Source: Chenopodium formosanum
Taxonomy: Eukaryota > Streptophyta > Magnoliopsida > Caryophyllales > Amaranthaceae
DNA length: 64,000 nt
Direction of reading: 5' to 3'
Assembly: GCA_024500155.1 (NCBI GenBank)
Contig: CM044876.1
Location: 10,855,001 to 10,919,000, forward strand
In this document: positions 43,036-54,095 of the stretch, piece by piece
Layout of the letters: each line of letters begins with the position of its first letter
Position numbering within the stretch: the stretch's first letter is position 1
Program-made: the position numbers and the translations under genes
Notes under the pieces: model-generated
Databases searched by the model: none
What the model was told of the DNA's origin: nothing
What the model saw: the letters and a program-made list of their open reading frames with translations, nothing else

Positions 43036-43410
43036 ATGGGCTAGAAGTCTAGCTTGATAATATTGCTTGTGTACAAACTTTACAAAAGAAAGAGGTGCCC
43101 CCGGGTAAATATATCCATGATATAACTTACGGCCAAAAACTATGATACACGGTGAGCGATTAAGGTGGCTCATGTATTTAGACAAGGAAATCGTACAGCT
43201 GATTGGTTAGTCAATCGTGAAGTTGTTAAAGACTCTCGATTAGAAATTATAAATAATGTCCCCATTAGAACTTAGTCTTATCTTAGAGGAGCATTCTAGG
43301 AGTGTGCTTTTAACAGTTACCACGCTTTGTCCCTTTGTAGATAGTTTGCTTGAGGATTTTGCGTTGTTTTTTTTGCTTCTTGCTTTTCGGTCTTGTACCT
43401 AATAGGCTAA
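42770..43410 (+). pseudogene. LINE RNase H domain remnant between RPB4 and USB1
   Basis: Frames read PEYGRYTLNCDGAMKGCSGPA (first catalytic Asp, CDGA), then ALIRGLELA with I(E)HLEV, then after a break VAHVFRQGNRTADWLVNREVV and SRLEIINNVPI (the HVFRQGN...ADWL C-terminal motif). Stops and shifts make it non-functional. A second copy of the SRLE...FVP end lies at 63870-63980. A micro-insertion at 42989-43055 interrupts it. The remnant lies in the 1.1-kb divergent promoter space of RPB4 and USB1. Confidence 0.7.
42989..43055 (-). mobile_element. Micro-insertion: poly(A) tail with 15-bp duplication, inside a LINE remnant
   Basis: CTAGAAGTCTAGCTT occurs at 42989-43003 and exactly again at 43041-43055. 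Between are only a T run (about 31) and GATGGG. On the minus strand this is CCCATC plus poly(A), a retroposon tail without body. Confidence 0.65.
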
Positions 43411-43533
43411 TATGAATTAAAAATATAAATTTTAATTTCTTGAAAAGACAAATATAACCTCTCCAAAAACATCAATGCTTTTTGAGAAAGAAGGGTCATT
43501 TGAGTGAGAAGAACTGAAAACTGGTAACCAACC

Positions 43534-46500
43534 ATGGATGCTCTGCTAGCATCTTACGGCGATTCAGACTCGGACTCAGACGATTCAAACTCAAACTCGT
43601 TAACACAAGTCTCAATTCCGCCCCAGAATCCGCCGCCTCCGCCGTCGCCATCTCCGTCGCCACTTCCTCCGCCTCCACTATCTCTCCTCACCCCACCAAA
43701 TTCTCTCCTTGGTAAGCAAAACCCCTCCTCTTCTCCCACTCTCCAGACCATTCTATTCTTTAATGTATGCTGCTAATTCAAATTGGGTCAAAATTAAACT
43801 ATGCCCACCAAGTGTTTGATGTTTTGTTTGCTTCTTTTAAAGGTACAATTGATAACTTGCAAACGGGTCAACCCGCAAGGGTTCGGAGCTTTCCCCATGT
43901 AGAAGGCAACTATGCTGTACATGTTTACATCCCAGGTACATTTTGTAACTTGCGTATGATTCGCATTTGTTAATTTTGTGTATTATATGTATTGATTGAT
44001 TGGTTGTGAAGTGGGTTGTTGAAGGTTTGATACTTAATTGAAACTACTGCTTAATATTACATGTATAGGGATAGCTTTATAGTTGGGTTGCTAAATCGCT
44101 GCATAATCGCTGCTGCCTGCTGACGAATAATTTAGGTAATCCACACCCTATGGGGGTTTCATGGTAATCAGTTCTGAGGGGTTGGAAGGGAGTGGATAGG
44201 ATGTTTCTTGAGTATATTGGCTAAATGTATCCAAGTTGTGTGATAGTTATTCCTAATTGTGAATTGGTTGGAGATATGATTTATTCTTCATGAAATATGT
44301 TAATAATTGTATGATAGTTAACCACAAAATCAATCAATATGCAAAATCAAAAGCCAAATCCCCTAAATTTGACGAAAATATAATGTATAAAAAAACCCAG
44401 CAAAAATTGAACAAAATCAACAAAAAATGAGGGTGAAAACAAAAGGCATTTTGCTTTTCAAACGGCAAATTTACTGGAATTGAGTGTTGTTTCCAAAAAA
44501 TAAAAGTGTAACACTGTTCTTTTTTAAAAAAGCCGTGTTTGGTAAGTGTAACCAGTACAATTCAAGTACACTTTAAATCTTGTTTTCTAAGGGGTTTAGG
44601 GGCTAAGTAAACCACATGATGTATGATTTTCAGTTTTTCACCTTCTGAGAGGCTGGGGCAGGTTGAACTAGTATTTGTATTGCTCCCTGTGTTTCCACCA
44701 TAGACTTATGTAAATGGTTCTTTACTGGGTGTACAGAATGGAAAGTATGATTTAGTTGCCTGCTTAGCCAGTGGTAGATTTTGTAAATTAGTAATCAGTT
44801 ACAAAATGATTCTTTGCTGTCTAAGGTCCTACATGCGACTATGCGAGGCATCTCATTGGTTTTTATTTATTTATTTATTTTTTAATTGTATATCTAATTT
44901 TCATTTTTGAAAGTAACTACTGACACTCAAAATAGAATAACTTTCTTGTAGTGTTTATACCACAACCAGCAAGGAAAGAGGCATCCCAGTTCATAAAAAA
45001 AGTTTCATCAAATGTTCCTGGTCTACATGTCGTTGATGCTGACATCCCACTTAAAAATATTTTAAATGATGATCAGAAGCTTGAAGACATTGCTTTAGGG
45101 AGAGAATTTCATATTAGTTTAGGAAGAACTGTTCCTATCAGGGTGCATCAAATAGATTCAATGGTCACCATGCTTCGACAAAAGTTGCAAATTCAGAAAC
45201 GGTTAGCCTTTTATTTCTTGTTTAGTGTTCTTTCTTGCACAATATGCATACATTGTTGTAATTGTCCTCTTGAGTATGTGCATCTGATTTTTTTTTTGGG
45301 TCAGGTATTGGATTGATTTCAATAAATGGGAGGTTTTTGTCAATGACGATCATACGCGGGCCTTTCTTTCATTAGAAGTCACCACTGGAGGTTTGCCAGA
45401 GGTACTATTAACTGCTTTTTTTTATTTTTTTTGGCTGTCTCTCTCTAATTTTGTGCGTACATTATTCTTTACGGTGGGCTGGCATAACTTATATATACTA
45501 TTCAGTAATTTAATATTATTCTTGGACAGAGGACTAAAAGGAGACAAGGAGTGCTCTTTTAGATTACTATTCATTAATTTTGTGGATTGTCTACTTTCCA
45601 TCCTATCTTCCTTTTCTTATGGAGCAGTAGACTATATCTTCGTGGGATATTCATTTTAGAAAGAATCTTCTTGATTGGTAATTTAGGGAACTTGTTATTT
45701 TATTGTCTATCCTTCAGACTGTCTCCTTGGCTGAGGCCCAGGACAGGAAGACTTGGTCAATTGATACTTTGGTTGCTTCCTCTGTCATTCTATCTGTTGC
45801 CACGCTTAGAGGCTCTTAAATTGCTGCATTGCTCATTTTCTTCTTTTGGTTGGATGGCCTAGGTAACACATGAAAGTGTTTGTGTGACTATCTAGTTTTG
45901 TTCAATACCTGTGACAAGCTGTAGGTTCAGAGGTCTTACTAGGTTTTGTCTCGTCAGTTGTGTATCTAGTGGTGAGGAAATTTTTTTGTTCTTGCATTTT
46001 AATAATAAGAGTTACCTTTGCCTGATTTCTTAGTGTTATTTATTGCTCTTTATCATTTGGTGCTTCATTGAATGAGTTTTGGTGTTTAGTTTGGGGAAGC
46101 TCAATGCTTGTGAGACTATACGGGACTGGAGGCTTTGCAAGGTGTTTTCTCGTGTGTATCTTTAATTTGGATGGTAAAATCAATTGGTTTGCATGGTGAT
46201 GTGATGACTTATCTATTGGTGGTGTCTAGTTTGGGAAGCTCAAGGCTTGTGATCCTGTACAGGACTGGAGAAGGCATTTTCGTGGTGAAATCAATTGGTT
46301 TTGTTTGGTGATATGATGACTTATCTATGTAAGAGACTTGTGCGTTTGTTGGGATAAGGTGGACAAGTCCACCTATTGTTAGATAATTTGCAGGGTCATT
46401 AGTTTGAGTTTTGGGAGGTGTGTAGGGCTAGAATTTTGAGGTAGTATGCATTCTTTGCTGTTTTATGGGTGCTTTGGTTAGATAGGAATGGAAAGGTGCT

Positions 46501-48245
46501 CTAATTGTTTGTCCAGTCTAGCCGCTTTGTGGGATAGGTATTTATTTTCTTAGCTTCATTTTGGTTCTTGTTCATGGGGTTGTCTCTAATCTAACATGTT
46601 ATTTAAAGGCTGTTTTGTTCTTTTTGCATGATACCAATGGGCTCTGGCTCCCCTCTTTAGTTACAGTTTCATCTATCAATCAAAATTTTCTTACCTAAGA
46701 CAAATTGGAAAAGCCAGAATCCTTTAGCTGATGATATGAATGAGGATTTTTTCATCTAGTTCAAGTGATGGGTTCTAGGATTTGGACAAGTGCCTATTAT
46801 GAACTATGCAGAGTATGTAGCTTTATTTGGGATGCTATATGCCTATTTTCTTCTCTAGACAAAGATTTAGGATGCCAGGAAATTTATGAGCTGTGGTTAG
46901 AAGTTTGGTGGAGATAGGTATGATGCTTTGGATGTGTGGCCATAAAAGAAACGATCGGCTGTGGAATGACATATTAGAAAGACAAGGTTGAAATCTATTG
47001 AAATTTGAAACCATGATGAGGGAGAATTGCCCAAGGTGGTTTGGCTATGTAAGATGGAGATTGAGTAAGGTTATGGTAAGGAAGCTTGAAGAGTGGTAAA
47101 GTGATGGATCGTGAGTGGTAGCAGAAGACCTAAGAAAACTTGGAGGAGGGAAGTGATATGTGCCTTTTGGGGTTTGAGAAAATATTATTGTTGGATAGAG
47201 TAGAGTGAAGGGAGAAAATCTATGCGGAGGACATGTCATGACTATAGATATATACGGAATACATTTTTCTTTTACCTAAAGTCATTGTGTTTTACTCTTT
47301 CCTTTGTATAGGTTTTCTCAAACTTTTTCCCCTGTTTTTTACTGGCATGTTTTTCCTCTCATTATATCTCCCCTTAGCCCTCTTTTTATAAACCTTTCCT
47401 TTTGGGGGTTTTCACTTTACATTGCCCTCGTTTATCACCCCCTATGGTTTTTCTCGTTTTTTCATCTACTTGCTGTTGTGTTTGGAAGTAGTAGAGGGCA
47501 TAACAGTTTCTACGTGCTATCCATTCCTTTGGAAGATGCCCTAAGTTTGTTAAGGATAATAACTAGACGTTAATCTATATGTCTATATACTTATGATTGA
47601 AGGCCAAATTCTTCTGTGCATTGTTTGAGCTGTGGAAAACATATATGGTGGCTTCAACTCCTTTCATTCTTGGCTTGCAAACAATGAATTAATTATCTTA
47701 ATTAACTTAGGATATGTACTCATTTCGATAGACACAACATTGTTGGTTGTTGAAACTATATTGATGTAATTCAACCGAGGAATTGATCTGTATTTTCCAT
47801 TAGCTAGTTGCCTTTTTCACATGATAGAGGCAGCGTTGACCTTGTCTTCATTGTTACAGATAACAAAGCAGATTCAAGCTGTTAATGAAGCCTACAGGCT
47901 CCACAATCTTCCTGAATTTTACAAGGTTTGATTTAGTCAATGTTCATTATAAGTTTACAAGGCTTGATATGTGCAGTCTTAGGCTTTCTCTTAATATAGT
48001 TTCTTTTGATGAGCTAATGGCCTAATGATGCTGGATATGTATTGCAGGATCCTCGACCTCATATATCATTAACATGGGCGTCTGGTGATACAAGTGATTT
48101 ACTGCAAAGAGTAGTAGAAGAGGTTAAGAAACATCCTGATGGCAGGAATTCATTACAGAAGCGGGTTTTCACTGCTAAATTCAGTGGTATAGAGTGCAAA
48201 ATAGGCAGTAAAACCTATAAAATCTGTAAATTGCCAGATGAATGA
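43534..48245 (+). CDS. USB1: U6 snRNA phosphodiesterase USB1
   Basis: Six exons: 43534-43711, 43843-43935, 44952-45201, 45305-45401, 47860-47925, 48048-48245. GT-AG junctions keep the frame for 293 residues. The N-terminus is Ser/Asp-rich then Pro-rich (MDALLASYGDSDSDSDD, PPPPSPSPSP). The 2H phosphoesterase fold carries its two catalytic HxS motifs: HISLGRT at 144 and HISLTWAS at 233. Between them are YWIDFNKWEVFVNDDHTRAF and the helix ITKQIQAVNEAYRLHNLPEFY. USB1 trims the 3' oligo(U) of U6 snRNA and leaves a terminal phosphate, protecting U6 in the nucleus (family knowledge). Intron 4 is about 2.5 kb and holds two LINE remnants and a tandem duplication. Confidence 0.95.
46080..46680 (+). pseudogene. 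LINE 3'-end remnant with internal tandem duplication, in USB1 intron 4
   Basis: A unit starting AGTTTGGGGAAGCTCAATGC (46088) recurs as AGTTTGGGAAGCTCAAGGC (46229), both with ACTGGAG and a TGATATGATGACTTATCTAT-type end, so about 130 bp is duplicated. From 46436 the translation contains VLWVLWLDRNGK, the ALWLERN-type motif, and then IFLASFWF, both typical of the C-terminal end of plant LINE reverse transcriptase proteins. Broken and partial. Confidence 0.5.
46940..47560 (+). pseudogene. RTE-type LINE C-terminal remnant in USB1 intron 4
   Basis: Translation gives MRENCPRWFGYVRWR, then after shifts SGSRRPKKTWRREV, matching the RLRWFGHV...RGRPKKTW end of plant RTE-type LINE polymerases. What follows is T-rich and may be the element's 3' UTR. 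Non-functional. Confidence 0.55.
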
Positions 48246-49498
48246 GAATTTTCGGTCCATTGGATGATCATGGGGCTCATCATAGAGAGCACATGATCAT
48301 GCTTTAAAGTTTAACTTGAAGCACATGATGTAGGGCTTGTTTAAAAGTGCAGTTTGTTCAAGCCCTTTGTTATTATTGCATAGGAGTATTAGGTAATCAA
48401 GGAGATGTGTTCTGTCTTCTTGTAAGTTGGATTATTCTTACACTCTTCCATTACTCAATCTTAGTAAACTAGTACTAATTAAGGAGAATTTGACACAAGT
48501 TTTTACTAATTTAAGAATTGAGCATTTTTATTTGAAGAAATTTCAAAACTTGTACTCCATATGCTATTATAGTTTGATTTGTTTCTAGGCAAAGGGAGAA
48601 CTTGGTACGGAGTATCAAATTGAGAGATTTGATTGCCTATGTTTTTAACATCAGAATATTTGATTAATTAATTGTCTGTAAAAATGTATAGGAAATGCCA
48701 ACTATTGGATGTTCAGAGTGTCTTTGAATTATTGAATACAATATTATCATTCGTCAATGTCCCCATACATTAATATTTAATTTTATTTTTAAAGAGAAAT
48801 GTTTAAGATCTTGATAAGCAAGAAAACAAGATGACAGATGATAAAGAGTTTTGTTTTTTGAAACCAATAAAAAGAGATTTTTAAATGCTCGACAAGTTTA
48901 ATGAGGGATAATTGAGGTCATTATGTAGGAAATATGACAGATGATAAAGAAATTTCTGAATACACCATGAGGTTGATGCTTGATGGCACATGATTCTTGC
49001 CGATAGATAAGGACTTATTTTTTATTTTTATGGGGAAACAACCTCTAAATTGCATTCATGTTACATTCATGGTAATTCCGACCCAAAATACCATCTATTT
49101 TGAACAATAGCCGTCTTGATTTGATCTGAGAAATTCAACTCTTACCCCCAAAAATTAATTCATTCATGATCGTAGCCCCAATTAAGTTGGGTTTAATTTG
49201 ATGGAGGTGTCAAATCTACACTCGATCCAATTCAAAATCGACTTAAAAAATATCCAATTCAGATTTCAACTCACGTGAACTAAAAAAATCTAACATAACT
49301 GAACTTAAAAAACATTAACCTGACTTGACCTTACCGAACCCAATTCGGACATCCGCATTGACACCCCTCCCACAGTCCCACCTAACATTTTTGTAACTTC
49401 CACAAAATTTGAAAATGACCATAACCATAAAAAAACACAGCTTTATAGTGCCCACTAGTCCACTACTAACTAGTCACTACTCCCACATTATTTACTCG
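48246..49498. other. Spacer between USB1 and the class III ADH gene
   Basis: USB1 3' UTR followed by AT-rich spacer and the ADH promoter. CCAATTC/ACCCAATTCGG-like words around 49160-49350 resemble decayed repeat ends. No gene is supported. Confidence 0.45.
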
Positions 49499-49504
49499 TA
49501 TATA
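49499..49504 (+). promoter_or_regulatory. TATA box of the class III ADH gene
   Basis: TATATA in CTCGTATATACTCC, 85 nt before the start codon; the best-placed TATA in the promoter. Confidence 0.5.
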
Positions 49505-49583
49505 CTCCACATTTCTCACGACTATCAATTTTATTTTCACCATACAAACACAAAAAACTCAGAGCTCAATCAACTCTTCATTA

Positions 49584-52008
49584 ATGGCGGACACTCAAGG
49601 CAAAGTCATCACATGCAAAGGTATTTTCTCTCTCCTCTCCTCCTTGCAATTTTGCACAATTCATGCATTTCAATGGCTGAAAATGGTGTTGATCTCTGTA
49701 AATCAATTGTTCAGCGGCGGTGGCCTGGGAACCCAACAAACCTCTCTCAATCGAAGATGTCGAGGTTGCGCCACCGCAAGCCGGCGAAGTTCGAATCAAA
49801 ATTCTCTTCACTGCTCTTTGTCACACCGATGCTTACACTTGGAGTGGCAAGGTCTATTTTCTCTCTTCTTTGTTGATTTTAATCATCCATCAATTTAGGG
49901 TTTTTGTTGTTGAATTTATTGTAATTAGGAGTTTATTGATTATGCTGACGGATTTGGATTTCTCCAATTGAATATTGCATGGTTGGTGATTAAATTTTTA
50001 GGGTATTTTTTAATTATTTCAAAATTGGCGATGTTGGTTTGAAATGTCTTGGCTTTTGATTTGAATATTCGAAACCTTTGTCAAATATGCTGCCTTTCCT
50101 GAATTGTAATGTATCGCGATGTAAATTTTGACCTCTGTACACCTTGCTGTTGTGGCTGCCGATTTTGCTTTACAAGTTTACACTTTTACAGTAGAAAAGT
50201 GGATCAAATTATTGTAGGAACTATGTTACTCACACTAGGGGTCAAAAATTTATTGCAAGGTGTATTAATTTAATAATTCATGGCTGCTTTTATGGAGTTT
50301 TTCCCTCTATTTTTCAACTCCCTTTGTCCTAATACTTTATCACTTAAGACTTAAGTGAAATGTATTTGAAATAATAGGGGATATCATATGATGCATGCAA
50401 TTAGATGTCAATGTATTTTGGAATAAAACTTGGATTATATTCATGGAATTGGTGGTTCAATGCAACCAAATGTTTTGATAGTATAAGATATATGGGCAAC
50501 AATTTGTTGACATTTCAGGACATTTAGTAACTTATGAGGGCCTTTTATGAAATGTTTGATAGCTAATTTTATTCATGGATTTTTGAGGGTTGGGGTCTGG
50601 TAATTTGGGCTGGATAGTTATGGTTTTCACTATTGAAGAGACCTGTGTCGTTTGCAGTGCATAAAACTTAATTAGTAATAATATGGTCTTTAATAATTAT
50701 TTTCTAAATAAATTTATGGTGTCACAGGACCCTGAAGGTCTCTTCCCATGTATCCTTGGTCATGAAGCTGCAGGGTATGTACTTTTACAAATTCGTGGAA
50801 TTTTTATCAATCTCTCTAAAGTGGTTGTAACCCAATTTCGGTTGATTTTTTCAAAATGCAGGATTGTGGAGAGTGTTGGTGAAGGTGTAACAGAAGTGAA
50901 GCCTGGAGATCATGTAATTCCATGCTACCAAGCTGAGTGCAGAGAGTGTAAATTCTGCAAGTCAGGAAAGACAAACCTCTGTGGAAAAATTCGGACAGCT
51001 ACTGGAGCTGGAGTTATGATGAATGACCGCCAGAGTCGTTTTTCTGTCAAGGGGAAACCTATTTACCACTTCATGGGAACCTCGACATTTTCTCAATACA
51101 CTGTTGTACATGATGTTAGTGTTGCAAAAATTGATCCACAAGCTCCTTTGGACAAAGTCTGCCTTCTTGGTTGTGGTGTATCTACTGGTAAGATACTTTT
51201 ATTATTTGCTAGTTACTATTAACTAGCATTACATGCTCTTTCTTGTTACATATCTAATTTGATCTGTTGGTTAATGAGAGTTATTTTTTTTATTTATTTT
51301 TTTATTTTTTTATTTTTTTATGTTTTTTTTGTATCCCTTAACTTCTTTTATACTACCTCCGTTTCATATTATTTGCAACGATTAGACATTTTTCCTCTTT
51401 ACTTTATGTCAAATCGTTGCAAATAATATGAAATGGAGGTAGTATATATTTCTGTCCCTATACAAATAACATGTTAACTTATTGTCTCATATTGGGTCAG
51501 AATTTAGAAGACAATTTTTGTTAATTGTAATGATAATTATGATGTACACATATTCCATAATCTCCTGACTGAATTTAGAAGACATAACAAGAAAATTTGA
51601 ATTTCACTTGGTAGGAAGTTAACAAAATTGTTTAGATATAAAAAGTTGCCAACAATAGCAATTAGCAAGTCTAGCCAAATCCTAGCCTTCGTTTGACTGA
51701 ACATCATTAGATACAATTTTTTTCTTATGGGGTTCTGTTATTTGTTATGATTTAGGCTAGCTTTACCATTTATAATCCATTAGTTTTTCTATTCACTAGG
51801 GGTTTTTGCATTTAGGAACAAGGACCTAACAAAGTGCTTTTGATGCTTATATGGATTTTTCAGGACTTTATGCTGAAAATACTTGGTTATACGGCTTATA
51901 CCTTTTTTCCCCCCTCTCTCTCTCTTGTGATGCTTGTTGCTATCTTTGTAATTGATGCATTGAATCTCTTGTGATGGTTGTTGCTATCTTTGTAATTGAT
52001 GCATTGAA

Positions 52009-52066
<58 letters not shown>

Positions 52067-54095
52067 CTAGACTAGGTTCCTACTTCCATATTAGAGGGGA
52101 AACCTCATTGTTTATATTATTGACATTTCTGCAGGTCTTGGAGCTGTTTGGAACACTGCAAAGGTAGAGCCAGGGTCCAATGTTGCTATTTTTGGTCTTG
52201 GAACTGTAGGCCTTGCTGTAAGTTTCCAGTGAACCTCTATTTTTATTTTTAGTGAGTTTTGTTCTTTCCTAACTGATGATGTGATGATCTAACTGGATAC
52301 TGCATCAACAGGTTGCAGAGGGTGCTAAGGCTGCAGGTGCTTCACGGATCATTGGTGTTGATATTGATCCCAAGAAGTTTGATGTAGGTATTGTCTTCAT
52401 TCTTTAGTCTAGAAGATTGTCAAAATCTCATCCACTTATTTGCCAATCCTGTTGCATATATAGTGGTGCTTTTACTCTGAGATTCCTTTGAGACATAGGG
52501 GTAAATGATTACATTCTTAAATGAAATGATCTAAAAGCATTTGATTGCTGCCAGTGTGTCGAGACATTCCTATGTTTTCTTTTACACAAATTCGATGGAC
52601 GTGTCACTCCTCCCATTATAGCCTTCTTTATTCCATTCCATAGAGGAAGGTAAAATGTTATATAATTACATTCCAATAGCGTCAATCTTTCAATAAATTT
52701 TATGATGCGATTACATGTCACTGGAAGTTTGATGTCTGATCATGAAGAAATATCCTAAATCTTTCAGAAAATTTTGTTGGTTCTGTCTTTTTAAGACCTC
52801 TTCTCTACTACACTTGAAGCAAAGCTAGGTACGGTAATTAAATTTTTGGATGATGTTGTGCTAATGTACAAAATAATTTTGCTTCTCTCCTGGAATTTGG
52901 TGTTCTGATGCTAATTTGGCGTTCTATTGTTTGGTCATGAATGTGGGTTTAGCCTTAACTCTTAAGGTATACTTAGCAGCCTGTCAAAAAAAAAAAAAAA
53001 GGTATACTTAGCAGGGGTGCAGCCTGTTTCCTACTTCTATGTTAAAGGAAAATTTGGAAGAGAGTACACGAGGTTGAATTGAATTTTGTATGGAGTGAAT
53101 GCATTTCTCCCAGTAATTTGCTTTCTTTCTAAAGTTTGTCTGTTAATGGAACTGTGCTAATTTATATTTCCAGAAAGATTTTTAGCAGTATCTGCGATCT
53201 TCTTAGACTTCTAATTTTCCTTGTGATGGATAGCTTTTTGCCCATTCGTTTTTTGTATACCTTTTTATACAACCCGTGGTACCAAACTTAAATCCTTTAC
53301 ATGGCATTTTAAAAATACCTTGTGCAGATTTATATTGCAACGTTTGTACAGTGTCAAGAATTATTGAGCTCATCTTTTAGATAACACTAATTCAAGATCT
53401 TCACATTTTTTTTTCCCCAAATTCAATGTTACAGCCAAGAATTTTGGAGTTACAGAGTTTGTGAATCCAAAGGATTACGACAAACCCATACAACAAGTGA
53501 TTGTGGATCAAACTGATGGAGGAGTTGACTACAGCTTTGAATGTATCGGAAATGTTTCAGTGATGAGGTCTGCCTTGGAGTGTTGCCATAAAGTAAGTTT
53601 GCAGCTCGATTGCGTCTTATCTTTCCATGCCATCTACTCACAGCCTCACAGGTATATAGATTGAGGATCTCTCTCATTTGCTTGGGAAAAATTTGTGCAG
53701 GGATGGGGAACATCTGTTATCGTGGGTGTTGCAGCCTCTGGTCAGGAGATTTCTACTCGTCCTTTCCAACTGGTCACTGGTCGTGTTTGGAAGGGAACAG
53801 CTTTTGGTGGTTTTAAGAGCCGATCTCAAGTACCTTGGCTTGTAGAGAAGTACCTAAAGAAGGTGAGTAAATAAATTTAACCAAGTACTTGATATTTTCA
53901 CAAACCTATTCAAAGATAAAGGTTCATTATTCCGATGTGAGACTTCTCAATATCTGTTCACTTTTGTGTTTTTTGCAGGAGATCAAGGTTGATGAATACA
54001 TAACTCATAGCTTGACCCTCACAGACATCAACAAGGCTTTTGATCTCATGCATGAAGGTGGTTGTCTCCGGTGTGTGTTGGCAGCTCATGAATAA
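49584..54095 (+). CDS. GSNOR: Class III alcohol dehydrogenase / S-nitrosoglutathione reductase (GSNOR)
   Basis: Nine exons: 49584-49620, 49715-49851, 50728-50774, 50862-51187, 52135-52217, 52312-52387, 53435-53592, 53701-53862, 53979-54095. Frame and phases close at 380 residues (Arabidopsis has 379). Catalytic zinc ligands are C48 (ALCHTDAYTWSG), H70 (GHEAAG) and C178 (LLGCGVSTG). Structural zinc cysteines are C100, C103, C106 and C114 (ECRECKFCKSGKTNLC). The NAD-binding GLGTVG is at 203-208 and FECIGN near 270. This is the cytosolic zinc enzyme that oxidises S-(hydroxymethyl)glutathione to S-formylglutathione and reduces S-nitrosoglutathione, so it handles formaldehyde and NO signalling (known as ADH2/FDH/HOT5/GSNOR1). 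Introns hold a Stowaway MITE, a CT repeat and a micro-insertion. Confidence 0.97.
51353..51442. mobile_element. Near-perfect 90-bp Stowaway MITE in ADH intron 4
   Basis: Left arm CTACCTCCGTTTCATATTAT and right arm ATAATATGAAATGGAGGTAG are inverted, continuing through TTGCAACGATT/AATCGTTGCAA, so about 31 bp per arm pairs almost perfectly around a 25-30 bp loop. TA flanks both sides. The high arm identity suggests a recent insertion; the transcript would form a hairpin. Confidence 0.9.
51922..52062. repeat. 44-bp tandem duplication followed by (CT)n microsatellite, ADH intron 4
   Basis: CTCTTGTGATG...GCATTGAAT runs 51922-51965 and again 51966-52009 with a single difference (GCTTG/GGTTG). A CT run follows to 52062. 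The repeat sits between CT tracts on both sides, suggesting slippage. Confidence 0.85.
52965..53014 (+). mobile_element. Micro-insertion: CCTGTC + poly(A) with 15-bp duplication, ADH intron 6
   Basis: AGGTATACTTAGCAG at 52965-52979 recurs at 53000-53014. The insert is CCTGTC plus A(15), the last A being shared with the right copy. This is a LINE or SINE 3' tail with no body. Confidence 0.75.

Noticed and set aside
45393..45862. Two plus-strand frames of about 90 residues in USB1 intron 4
   Set aside because: T-rich intron DNA giving Phe/Leu-rich peptides; no homology recognised.
49409..49876. 155-residue plus-strand frame at the start of the ADH gene
   Set aside because: It runs through the promoter, intron 1 and exon 2 in the wrong frame; the spliced ADH model explains the region.
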